A DNA stretch of 64,000 bases from Silicimonas sp. (GTDB lineage: Bacteria > Pseudomonadota > Alphaproteobacteria > Rhodobacterales > Rhodobacteraceae), in assembly GCA_022819605.1 (NCBI GenBank), contig JAJEGW010000122.1, forward strand, positions 90,151 through 154,150, in the 5' to 3' direction. Below the pieces are notes generated by a model that made no database searches, was not told the DNA's origin, and saw nothing but the letters and a program-made list of their open reading frames with translations. Position 1 is the stretch's first letter. Each line of letters begins with the position of its first letter. This document shows positions 1-7,789 of this stretch, piece by piece. The position numbers were made by a program, and so were the translations under genes.

Positions 1-1841
1 GTCACGGCGCCAGTCCGGCGCTTGGCCTGGGCCGCCTCGCCAGGGTCGTTGACGATGAACGGATAAATGACCGGGATCGGTCCGACCAATGCCTCCGGCC
101 AGCACTGGTCGGAGAGCGCCACCGACTTGCCAGGCAACCATTCCAGCGTGCCATGGGCACCAACATGGATCAGTGCATCTATGCAGGCGATCCTTTGCAG
201 CCAAAGATAGAACGCGACATATCCATGGCACGGCACCCGCGACAGATCGTGGTACTCGTCGTCGCGCCTCTTCCGCTGACCCCTCTCGGGCTGAAGGGCA
301 ACGCAGACCCGCCCACGCCGAACGGCCCGGAAGTGAAACGCTTCGTCTCGAACGGCGGCATCTTCCTCAGGCTTGCCCCAGGCTGCCTCAAGGTCCGCGA
401 GAAGGCGATCGGGCAACTCAGTCAGGGCAGCCTTGTAATCCGCGACGGACCAGCAAATCGAATCTCCGGCCAGTGCGGTCTCCAGCCCGTCCCCCGATCC
501 GACCGCATAGCCTTCGGCATCGAGGTCATCCATGATTGCCGCAACCGAAGCAAATGCATCCAAGCCGACCGCATGCGCCATTCTCCAAGCCTTGCCCGGA
601 TAGGTCGAAAGCACGATGGCAATTGAAGCGTCGCACCGGGCCTTCCTCGCGAGAGCGACCCAGGCCGCGACTCGATCAGCTATTGCGCCAATCCGGTTCG
701 CGGCCGGTCGATGCGCCACGAGCCTCGCTTGCAGATCGGCGTCCCGATCGCCCGGTTCCTTGAAGGACGCGACACCGGCAAAAATGCGACCGTCCACTTC
801 CGGCAACACGACATGCATTGCCAAGTCTGCGGGCGACAGGCCACGCTCCGCATCCTGCCAGGCAGATCGGGTTGACGTAGCCAAGGCCACTTGGAAGACC
901 GGTACGCCAGCTACGTCCAGCGGAGAACTGCCATCCACGCCCTTGCCGGAAAATGCCGTCGCGTTCACGATGGCGGCTGGCGACAGGGTGGCAATTCGCT
1001 CGCGGAGCCAGCGTGCCGCCACCGAATCTTTCAGCGAAGGAACAAACAGGCCGAGTGCCGAAAATCCGCGATCCCTGAACGCCTGCATGAGTTGCTCGAC
1101 CGGTGCGGTGTCGGCGGCCGCGAGATAGGCCCTGTAAAACACGACTATGACCAAGGGCTGATCTAGTTCGCCAAGGCATTCCGCGTGACAGGACGCGCCG
1201 CACTCGTGCTTCGAAGGGGGCACGGATGCGCCATCCCGGACAAACCCGGAAACGGATCTCGCTGTCCCGCTCCGTGCACCGTGTTCCGGCGTCCAGCACC
1301 CGAATGCGGGGATTGTCCTGATGCCGTCCACCGGACCGGCATAGAGACCGGCCGCCAAGGCCAGTTGAGCCAAGGCCGCCTGCCCGGCCACGGCCCCGCC
1401 TTCACGCACCAGCGCATCCAGTCGTGCCAAGGTCGCATGCGGGACCGTCGAGATCGCCTCAAGCTGCGAGTCCGGCCTGCCGTCGCCCGGCAGCACGGCC
1501 AGCGACTTCCCCTTGGATGCGGCCAGAGCACTTACCTGAGCCAGCCCGTATTCCCAATATGGCATCCCGCCGATCACGCGGATCAGTATGGCATTGGCGC
1601 CCGCAAGGGTTTGCTCGACATAGGTGTCAACCGAAACCGGATGCCTGAGTGCGGCCAAGTTGGCGAGTCTCAGGCTCGGCAGCGGCGTACCCTGCTTCCT
1701 TGCGCGATGCCACCCGGCCGCGAAGGCTTGAAGATCGCTGTCAGAGAATGACAGAACCACGAGATCGGCCGGCGCCTGCTGAAGGTCGGTCGGGGTCTCG
1801 GTTTCCTCGAGCCCGAAGCTCTCGCGAAAGATCACGTGCAT
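1..1841 (-). CDS. cobN: Cobaltochelatase subunit CobN, N-terminal part (runs off the window)
   Basis: Large subunit of the aerobic ATP-dependent cobaltochelatase that inserts Co2+ into hydrogenobyrinic acid a,c-diamide in cytosolic cobalamin synthesis. The reading frame starts at an ATG (1839-1841) with the family-typical MHVIFRESFGLEET and stays open to base 1, giving about 613 residues of a protein that is usually 1,100-1,300 long. Recognisable CobN stretches are PLVIVVFYRAYLAAADTAP (about residues 230-248) and YPFIVNDPGEAAQAKRRTG near the window edge. It is the third gene behind the B12 riboswitch, 115 bases after cobW, so it should be repressed by cobalamin. No frameshift was seen at the points checked. 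Confidence 0.93.
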   Translation of the reverse strand, partial: MHVIFRESFGLEETETPTDLQQAPADLVVLSFSDSDLQAFAAGWHRARKQGTPLPSLRLANLAALRHPVSVDTYVEQTLAGANAILIRVIGGMPYWEYGLAQVSALAASKGKSLAVLPGDGRPDSQLEAISTVPHATLARLDALVREGGAVAGQAALAQLALAAGLYAGPVDGIRTIPAFGCWTPEHGARSGTARSVSGFVRDGASVPPSKHECGASCHAECLGELDQPLVIVVFYRAYLAAADTAPVEQLMQAFRDRGFSALGLFVPSLKDSVAARWLRERIATLSPAAIVNATAFSGKGVDGSSPLDVAGVPVFQVALATSTRSAWQDAERGLSPADLAMHVVLPEVDGRIFAGVASFKEPGDRDADLQARLVAHRPAANRIGAIADRVAAWVALARKARCDASIAIVLSTYPGKAWRMAHAVGLDAFASVAAIMDDLDAEGYAVGSGDGLETALAGDSICWSVADYKAALTELPDRLLADLEAAWGKPEEDAAVRDEAFHFRAVRRGRVCVALQPERGQRKRRDDEYHDLSRVPCHGYVAFYLWLQRIACIDALIHVGAHGTLEWLPGKSVALSDQCWPEALVGPIPVIYPFIVNDPGEAAQAKRRTGAV

Positions 1842-1956
1842 GTGCCGGATCTCCCCGTTGACTCGCTCCGACTGCGCACTTCTTGCAGGTGTGGCGGGCG
1901 GTGTGTGCGCTGCGTGCCGATCTTGGGCGACTGGCCACCATTCTGCGCGTTGCGCG

Positions 1957-3009
1957 TCACTGCACGAGTTCTTCCGGAACCAGGATCGACCGGATCGCTT
2001 CGGAGTCGATGTCTTCGTGCTCCGCAATGACGACCAAGCGTCCTTGCCTGTCCTCGCCCGGTTCCCATGCCCGGTCGAACTGATGGCGGATCCGTGTCCC
2101 GACACCCTGGACAAGCAGACGCATTGGCTTGCCGCGCACCGAGGCGTACCCTTTCACGCGAAGGATGTTCTGCAGCCGCGCAAGAGTCTCGATTCGTGCC
2201 GCGAGGTCATCGGCGCTCTCAGCCTCGGGAACATCCACGACGATCGTGTCAAAGTCATCGTGATCATGCTCGGGCACCCCGTCGTGATGCGACGGACGCG
2301 CTGCCAGATCGTCTTCGGCTGCCGCTCCGATGCCGAGAATCACCTGCGCGTCCACCGTGCCCTCCGACACCTCGATCATCGGCACGGCACGCGGTGCTTC
2401 CCGCTCGACGATCGCCCTCGCCTGCGCAACGCCATCAGGCCCCGCAAGATCGGGCTTGGTCAACAACACTATGTCGGCGCAGGCAATCTGGTCCTCGAAC
2501 ACCTCAGACAGCGGTGTTTCGTGGTCGACGCTTTCGTCAGCGAGCCGCTGCGCATCCACGCGGTCTATGTCGGGTGCAAACCTTCCCGCGGCTACGGCCT
2601 CGGCATCGGCCAGCGCGATGACGCCGTCGACGGTCACCCTGCTTCGAATTGCCGGCCAGTCGAAGGCCTTGAGGAGCGGCTTGGGAAGAGCGAGCCCGGA
2701 GGACTCGATCAGAATGTGGTCGGGCACGGGGTCAAGTTCCAGCAGTGCAGTGATGGCGGGAATGAAGTCATCCGCAACCCTGCAGCAGATACAGCCATTG
2801 GCCAGTTCGACTATGTTCTCCGCCGGGCAATCGGGCACGGCGCAGTTCTTGAGAATGTCTCCGTCAACGCCGACGTCGCCAAACTCGTTCACGATCACCG
2901 CCAATCTGTGGCCCTTGCTGGATTCGATGAGGTGGCGGATCAGCGTCGTCTTCCCGGCCCCGAGAAAGCCGGTAACGACAGTGGCGGGAATCTTTGCGAG
3001 ATCGCTCAT
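1957..3009 (-). CDS. cobW: CobW-family GTPase (cobalt/zinc metallochaperone)
   Basis: 350-residue G3E GTPase of the CobW/YjiA/ZNG family. Visible motifs are the P-loop GFLGAGKT (residues 14-21), the metal-binding GCICC motif (about 72-77), and TKPD in the NKxD position (about 183-186). A His/Asp-rich loop, HHDGVPEHDHDDFD (about 240-255), and a C-terminal CobW_C domain follow. The family is thought to deliver a metal ion, here most likely Co2+ to the chelatase encoded next door. The ATG overlaps the stop of the upstream DUF1636 gene (ATGA), so the two are probably translationally coupled. Expression should follow the upstream cobalamin riboswitch. Confidence 0.95.
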   Translation of the reverse strand: MSDLAKIPATVVTGFLGAGKTTLIRHLIESSKGHRLAVIVNEFGDVGVDGDILKNCAVPDCPAENIVELANGCICCRVADDFIPAITALLELDPVPDHILIESSGLALPKPLLKAFDWPAIRSRVTVDGVIALADAEAVAAGRFAPDIDRVDAQRLADESVDHETPLSEVFEDQIACADIVLLTKPDLAGPDGVAQARAIVEREAPRAVPMIEVSEGTVDAQVILGIGAAAEDDLAARPSHHDGVPEHDHDDFDTIVVDVPEAESADDLAARIETLARLQNILRVKGYASVRGKPMRLLVQGVGTRIRHQFDRAWEPGEDRQGRLVVIAEHEDIDSEAIRSILVPEELVQ

Positions 3010-3392
3010 TTGGCAGTCCCCACTGGTTCAATCGGCGGAATCCGTGCAATGCAGTTCTTGCGGAAATGCTCGGGGCGTTCGCGCCACGGGACAAGCCCGT
3101 CTGACGTTGCGCGATATCTGGCTGCGCCATCCAGGATCATGTCGGCGCTCGACGGGTCGAGATTTCCGTACACGTATGTCCAGCGCCGCGAGCCTCCCCG
3201 CAGGGCGATGGAACAGCCGTGGTCGCAGTTCGAGAAGCATTCCACGCCGCGAAGGCTAATGCCTTCAGGCAACTCCCTGGCCGCCAAAGCACGATGCAGA
3301 AGCGCTCCGGGGCGCTCGTCGGTGTCAGACAGCTCCTGCCGCCTGCGGCACGTGGTGCAGATCAAAAGTTCAACCGGCGCGAAGTCGTCCAC
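3006..3392 (-). CDS. DUF1636 family metal-binding protein
   Basis: Short cytosolic Cys-rich protein of the DUF1636 family, which is encoded beside cobW and cobN in many alphaproteobacteria. Visible features are an early CTTCRR pair (CxxC) and a second cysteine cluster, ECFSNCDHGC, consistent with a metal or Fe-S site. I place the start at the GTG at 3390-3392 because AACGAGGGATCC upstream can serve as a ribosome binding site. An ATG at 3476 in the same frame would reach almost to the riboswitch and add residues of unlikely composition. It ends with an ATGA overlap onto cobW. Its biochemical role is not established; a role in cobalt handling is inferred from context. Confidence 0.8.
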   Translation of the reverse strand: MDDFAPVELLICTTCRRRQELSDTDERPGALLHRALAARELPEGISLRGVECFSNCDHGCSIALRGGSRRWTYVYGNLDPSSADMILDGAARYRATSDGLVPWRERPEHFRKNCIARIPPIEPVGTAK

Positions 3393-3477
3393 GGATCCCT
3401 CGTTCCTGCTATGGAAGGGGGAGGAAACGAGAGCACCGCAATGGCGGCCCCGCCCCGGAATCCCCCGTCCGGTCACG

Positions 3478-3657
3478 TCCAGTCGGCTGGCAGGTCTCCC
3501 GGCTTGCGGATGATTGCGGGTGATCCGGCCTTCCCAGCCTCAAGGGCCAGTGGCGCGATGGATCCCCTCTCCGGTTACGGTCGCGGGGGCGGCTGCATTG
3601 GGGTCACTGACCCTTTCGCATTCCCTTTTCACCTGCATGAACGGGCAGGCACCAGCA
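3478..3657 (-). promoter_or_regulatory. Cobalamin (B12) riboswitch
   Basis: On the minus strand the region upstream of the DUF1636-cobW-cobN genes carries the elements of an adenosylcobalamin riboswitch in order: GGTGCC, an AGGTGAAAAGGGAATGCG segment, GTCAGTGACCCC, CAGCCGCCCCCGCGACCGT, the B12-box core GCCACTGG, GGGAAGGCCGG, and the closing GCCGGGAGACCTGCC. High cobalamin would be expected to shut off the downstream genes. The distance to the chosen GTG start is about 85 bases, which would hold the expression platform. Confidence 0.92.
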
Positions 3658-3925
3658 CTTGACGACACTTCGACGAAACTCGCAGCCAAGTCAAGCCGGT
3701 GTACGTGATCACCACGGCTTTGGAGACCGGTTCGCCTGGGCCACACTCGTCTCAATGTTCCGAAACTGCCAGGCAAGTGCAATGAGCAATTTCCTCCGGC
3801 TTGCGGAGGCGCAGGTCATGCATCTCGAGCGATCCCTTCCCCGTCTCCGCGCAAGGCCGCATGCTCATGACAGGCGCGTGCCGAGCCAGATCGTGCCTGG
3901 TCCAAATCCATCCTGTCCATGATCG

Positions 3926-5203
3926 TCACGTGCAGCCAAGACCTTGGGACATCTGGGCGTAACTCGTGAGAGGAACCGCACACATCCGGTTCCAGTCAGC
4001 CTTGTCTATGACCGGCTGGTTTAGCAGCTTGATCATCTCGTCGAAACCGTGGAGTGCGTCGCAGCCCGTTTTCTCCGGACCTGCCGACTTGCGATGTTTC
4101 GGCCAAGCGCGTTCACGAGCGTAATGCCAAAAGCCGGTATCATACCTGGAGCCACAGGAATAATGCCAACCGACGAACAGTCCGTAACTCAGCATGCGCT
4201 TGACGAGAAACCGATTGACCGTTGGCGCGTCACGTTCAAGATGTTCAATCGAGCGGTTGAGCCGCATATTGAGAACCATGCCAATCTGCAACTGAGCAGC
4301 CACGATCGCCGTTGCTTCGAGCGGCTCCATGAACGCAGCCGCATTGCCGATGCGCGCGACCGCGCCATCATAAATCTGTCGGTGAACAAAATTTGGAAAA
4401 GGAATGACGGCGCGTGGTTCGAACTCCGAGACGCCATCGGTTTCAAAGAATTTGTCAAAGTCTGCTTCGACTTCGTCAATGTTCGACACGTTCTTATTGA
4501 AGATATACCCGTAAGAGGTATGAATCGTAAGTGGAATCACAAAAATCCATCCGTGCGGCCGCGCAACGGCGCGGGTATACGTATGCTCCGTAACAGGTCC
4601 ATCCTTCACTTTCCTGATGATTGCCGGGCAACGGCGGATAACAGCCGTGTTGGTTGGGATGAAGGAAATGTCGATGTGCTGCTCGGGCTGGAGTTCTCGA
4701 GGAAATCCTCGTGCATCAAAGACCAGATCGTAGCGTTCGGATTCCCTGCCCTCAAACCTTACTTCAGCCCCACCTTCCACCCGGTTGATCTCATTCACTT
4801 TCGCATCGATGTGGCGGGCGTGCGAGCATTCGTGTAGCAGATCAGCCATCAAGTCCGCGGACAGATGGTATCCATACGATACCTGCTGCGGCGTGAAGTA
4901 GTGGGTGAAGTCTCGATCACGCCGTCCCCAGCCTTCAAATGCGACGCCGTACTTGCGAGTCCCCATCAGGTGCTGCTGCACGACTTGATGGGACACGTTC
5001 GTCAACTGCTGCAGTTCCTGGACCAGGCTCGGCCAGCTGCCTTCACCCACCCCAATGACCGGAATGCGCGAGTCATATATGTGGTGCAGTTCGAGACCGC
5101 TGTCGGGATGCATGCGCGAAACACTGGCGGCTGCCAGCGACCCGGCGGTTCCTCGCCCAACGACCGCCACCTTTCTCAAGGATCTGCTGCCCGGATGTAT
5201 CAT
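3926..5203 (-). CDS. Flavin-dependent tryptophan-halogenase-like enzyme of the RiPP cluster
   Basis: FADH2-dependent halogenase-family protein that I infer acts on the Trp of the neighbouring precursor peptide. In the 425-residue reading (ATG at 5203 behind GAAGGG) it shows GRGTAG (16-21, FAD fold), the family's IGVGE segment (50-54), and Lys84 in TRKYGVAFEGW at the place of the catalytic lysine. GWIFVIPL (218-225) stands for the diagnostic GWxWxIP, with Phe in place of the second Trp, and FMEPLEAT (291-298) matches the conserved EPLE(S/A)T block. It is shorter than free-Trp halogenases (about 510-540 residues) and lacks part of their C-terminal region. It is divergent from the precursor gene. 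No flavin reductase is encoded nearby. Confidence 0.85.
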   Translation of the reverse strand: MIHPGSRSLRKVAVVGRGTAGSLAAASVSRMHPDSGLELHHIYDSRIPVIGVGEGSWPSLVQELQQLTNVSHQVVQQHLMGTRKYGVAFEGWGRRDRDFTHYFTPQQVSYGYHLSADLMADLLHECSHARHIDAKVNEINRVEGGAEVRFEGRESERYDLVFDARGFPRELQPEQHIDISFIPTNTAVIRRCPAIIRKVKDGPVTEHTYTRAVARPHGWIFVIPLTIHTSYGYIFNKNVSNIDEVEADFDKFFETDGVSEFEPRAVIPFPNFVHRQIYDGAVARIGNAAAFMEPLEATAIVAAQLQIGMVLNMRLNRSIEHLERDAPTVNRFLVKRMLSYGLFVGWHYSCGSRYDTGFWHYARERAWPKHRKSAGPEKTGCDALHGFDEMIKLLNQPVIDKADWNRMCAVPLTSYAQMSQGLGCT

Positions 5204-5338
5204 CCCATATGCCCTTCGCTGATGCCTGTCGACCGCACTTGCCAGAAAGCTCAGTTCGCAAACTGCAAGCAGTTGCGCAAGATGGTTGCAGAGATGCAAG
5301 TGCGGGCGTTGGCACCACTGCGTCCGGTCAGACAGGAC

Positions 5339-5383
5339 CACTTCATTCATACCCCAACGAGCGCAACTTCCGCACCCGCCGCC
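5339..5383 (-). repeat. 45-base imperfect repeat, copy 1, with stem-loop
   Basis: Read on the minus strand, this 45-base segment matches 39 of 45 bases of a segment at 7669-7713 read on the plus strand. The shared core is AAGTTGCGCTCGTTG. CGGGTGC and GCGCTCG can pair around a 7-base loop using two G-U pairs. The function is unknown. Confidence 0.6.
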
Positions 5384-5719
5384 AGAAAGCGGCGCAAGTT
5401 GCCGTGAAACGTGCATGGCACGAAGCCCGACACGCTAACGTCAATCAACGCGACGATCCGACTTGGATTTCATCCTTTCCCCGCGCCTCGGCATGCATAC
5501 CCGGATCATTGGAACAAAGAAAGAATCAATGATCTTGCGAGGTCCTACCTTGTCAAATGTTGCGCTCGCTGCTTGATCATGATGCAGTTCAATCACTTAT
5601 CGAGATGCGGCGAAGCGAGATCTTCCTGCATCCCAGGGAACCCCTTGATCCGGCCACAACGGTCATGGACCGCCTTACTTGTGGTGCAAGCCAGAGGTGC
5701 AGGGAGGTGCAGACCAGAC

Positions 5720-5748
5720 TTGACGCAACTAGATTGCTGACTTAGGTG
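5720..5748 (+). promoter_or_regulatory. Possible promoter of the precursor gene
   Basis: TTGACG (5720-5725) is followed after 17 bases by TAGGTG (5743-5748), about 50 bases upstream of the precursor start. The -35 element is good and the -10 element is poor, so this is only a candidate. Confidence 0.3.
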
Positions 5749-5800
5749 TCGTACCGCACGCTTTGAAACCGTGCTGTGCGTACTGCAAAGGAGGTATGCC

Positions 5801-6052
5801 ATGAGAAGTGGCGACGAAATGCTGAAGCAAATTGTTGACAAGTCCGCCGTCGATTCGGACTTCAGGCAACAGCTTCTTGCAGATCCGAAATCAACCATCA
5901 GCGGTGAATTGGGCATCACGATTCCGGACTCGATGAACATCGAGATCCACGAGAGCGACATGCAAACGGTGCATCTTGCGCTGCCTCCCGATCCAAACAT
6001 CACCGAGGAGCAACTCGAAGCCATATCCGCAGGACTTTGCTGCTGCTGGTAG
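5801..6052 (+). CDS. NHLP-leader RiPP (proteusin-type) precursor with a five-residue core
   Basis: 83-residue precursor peptide. The start is fixed by AAAGGAGG at 5787-5794 ahead of the ATG at 5801. Residues 1-78 form a nitrile-hydratase-like leader: the helical DFRQQLLADPK, the ELGITIPDSMNIEIHES block, the HLALPP turn and an amphipathic ending EEQLEAISAG. The leader ends in Ser-Ala-Gly, the small-residue motif cut by C39 peptidases, leaving LCCCW as predicted core. Three consecutive cysteines suit the cyclodehydratase (7782-10136) and the terminal Trp suits the halogenase (3926-5203). It stands alone, divergent from the halogenase gene, and is followed by a strong terminator, which suits high expression from its own promoter. 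Confidence 0.93.
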   Translation: MRSGDEMLKQIVDKSAVDSDFRQQLLADPKSTISGELGITIPDSMNIEIHESDMQTVHLALPPDPNITEEQLEAISAGLCCCW

Positions 6053-6121
6053 ATTTGGCATCGAGTGACGTGGCACCATTGTGGGGAATGGCCCGCGTCT
6101 GACTGAGCACATGGCTTGAAC

Positions 6122-6155
6122 AGCCCCCGCCTGCGACTGCGGGCCGGGGCTTTTT
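6122..6155 (+). terminator. Rho-independent terminator after the precursor gene
   Basis: AGCCCC pairs with GGGGCT and an inner GCCTGC arm pairs with GCGGGC around a GACT loop, followed by TTTTT at 6151-6155. It lies 70 bases past the precursor stop and isolates that gene from the convergent biosynthetic operon. Confidence 0.85.
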
Positions 6156-6393
6156 GTGTGACTGGATCTGATGTGGTTCAGTATCTGCTCACATTCGCCA
6201 TCCATTGATCGCGAACAGGAAAGCTCAGCTTGATCATTGGGGTAGCCGTGCCGACAAGCGCATTCCAGATTGCGACGAGCAGGCATTGTCCACGCGTCGC
6301 CACTGACCGTCGGCAGACATACCGTGCTTTCGTCGGACCTGACTGCGTGCCCGGAATGGCTCCCGCCCGCGCAGGACGCCGCGGCTGCCGGGA

Positions 6394-7512
6394 CTACGTG
6401 GAAACCGCTCCTGAGAGGACCATGAAAACGTAAGCCTTTGCCTGTCTGAGTTGATCCTCGGAAATGACGAGCTTGATGTGGTGAATTCCTCGCAGCAGTA
6501 TGAACCGTCCCGATTTCCCGAAGAGCGTTGTCGGCTTCGATACCCAGTCGGCAAGCGCCGCAAGTTTCTCGGGCACAACGATGTCCTCATGGCCCAAGGC
6601 CTGCAGGAATGGGTCCCAGTCAGTCAGGCCGTCGAGCCAATAGCGAGAGTCCTTCGTGTATCTCTGCTTGACGATGAGCGTAAGACCCAGCGTCGAGCCG
6701 ACGCCATCTTCCCTTATGTCGATGTTCACTCCGGTCCTGACGATGTTCACGCGCTCGCCAAAGCGGGCAATCACTGACTCTACGCGCGGAAATTGGCCCG
6801 GCCAGCCCAAGTCGCCAAGATAGGACCCGAGTTCCTGTCGCGACTTGAAACCCATGACTGCCAGGCGGATTGACCGTGAGCGCGACGGGAAGATGCCGAA
6901 CGAATCCATGCGCGTGTCTTCCGGCTGGGCCAGATAGGCACGTTCAACATGCTTCTTCTCAGCGTCACTCAACGTCCAGCCCACGCAGGAAACAAGCGCA
7001 TCAACGACGTCAACGACATCTGTGACTTGTCCGCGGGCACCCAGGATCGGACGTTCACCGGGCCTCAGGAACATTCCAGGGCATGAGTTGTCTCCCTCAC
7101 TGGACAAGCCGATGTCATATTCAAGCATTACCTTGCGACCGACGATTTGACGCAGGGCCGAGCCTTCTTCATCCATCTGTCCGAACAGTTTCGTGAGTGC
7201 CTGGGCAACCTCATCGCCTTCGTTGCTTCGTGCACGCTGCTCGAAGGCCTTCGCCGCACGGGTTCCGCTCGCCAGAGAGGCGCCAAAGTCCGCCTCCGGA
7301 CTGCGCAATTGCAGCGGCAGTTCAAATCCGAAAGGAAGGGCCCCCATTGTGATCGGAAGAAGCTTCGCGCATTGGAGTATGCGTTCCCATTCCGCATCTC
7401 CAACGAGGCATCGCGAAACGCTGTTTCGAAAGTGCCCGAGCAATTCACCCATGGTGTTGCCCTCTTCGGCAAGCCTGTCCTGCGTCAGCATGACTGCTTC
7501 GTCAATGTTCAT
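6394..7512 (-). CDS. Unrecognised 372-residue RiPP cluster protein
   Basis: I do not recognise the family. The protein is soluble-looking with no signal peptide or membrane segment. Notable stretches are an N-terminal helical part, ITMGALPFGFELPLQL (about 54-69), a central SFGIFPSRSRSIRLAVMGF, and the C-terminal ILLRGIHHIKLVI followed by a final helix. It starts with ATG behind GAGGTGGGC and is the last gene of the minus-strand biosynthetic operon, overlapping the end of a possible small ORF (7502-7789). Its position downstream of the cyclodehydratase suggests a tailoring enzyme or partner protein for the LCCCW peptide. The HHIK segment is a candidate functional site, but this is only context. 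Confidence 0.7.
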   Translation of the reverse strand: MNIDEAVMLTQDRLAEEGNTMGELLGHFRNSVSRCLVGDAEWERILQCAKLLPITMGALPFGFELPLQLRSPEADFGASLASGTRAAKAFEQRARSNEGDEVAQALTKLFGQMDEEGSALRQIVGRKVMLEYDIGLSSEGDNSCPGMFLRPGERPILGARGQVTDVVDVVDALVSCVGWTLSDAEKKHVERAYLAQPEDTRMDSFGIFPSRSRSIRLAVMGFKSRQELGSYLGDLGWPGQFPRVESVIARFGERVNIVRTGVNIDIREDGVGSTLGLTLIVKQRYTKDSRYWLDGLTDWDPFLQALGHEDIVVPEKLAALADWVSKPTTLFGKSGRFILLRGIHHIKLVISEDQLRQAKAYVFMVLSGAVST

Positions 7513-7789
7513 CTGCCCACCTCGCAGGAACCTCTGTGCTTGTATGTCCAGGAATCAAGGGAATCAAACTTGTCCACAGCTGCTTCCGGCTCGTGGAAAG
7601 TGTGGATGTCTTCCGATTGAACGGCGGTATTCCTTCTGGAGGAAGCGCGGGAACGCCTACCCTTTTCGGGCGGCGAGCGCGAAAGTTGCGCTCGTTGCGG
7701 AATGAATCAAGTGACTTTCTGACTTGCATTCGGGTTCTCCAAATTTGCCGAAACTCCTCGCGCGTCAGGACGGGGAAGATCTCAGGCAA
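7502..7789 (-). CDS. Possible small coupled ORF (95 residues)
   Basis: An open frame fills the space between the cyclodehydratase and the 372-residue protein. It begins at a TTG (7787-7789) that overlaps the cyclodehydratase stop and ends just inside the next gene. The first 30 residues look protein-like (EIFPVLTREEFRQIW), while the middle is Arg/Pro-rich and overlaps the 45-base repeat at 7669-7713. No homology is recognised. It could be a genuine small partner protein, or a spacer that happens to be open. Confidence 0.3.
   Translation of the reverse strand: MPEIFPVLTREEFRQIWRTRMQVRKSLDSFRNERNFRARRPKRVGVPALPPEGIPPFNRKTSTLSTSRKQLWTSLIPLIPGHTSTEVPARWADEH
7669..7713 (+). repeat. 45-base imperfect repeat, copy 2, with perfect stem-loop
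   Basis: Second copy of the segment at 5339-5383, in opposite orientation, matching at 39 of 45 positions. CGAGCGC and GCGCTCG form a perfect 7-base-pair stem around GAAAGTT. The base changes between the copies keep the stem pairable. Confidence 0.6.

Larger units (their letters stand above)
5204..5800. other. Divergent control region between halogenase and precursor genes
   Basis: About 600 bases with no convincing gene. The halogenase frame stays open upstream to 5416 but the extra residues do not resemble the family. It holds one copy of a 45-base repeat (5339-5383) and a possible precursor promoter near 5720. This is where joint control of halogenase and precursor would be expected. Confidence 0.5.

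Noticed and set aside
1840..3513. 557-residue plus-strand open frame
   Set aside because: It lies antisense to cobW, DUF1636 and the riboswitch, with no family features. High-GC coding DNA often leaves such long shadow frames.
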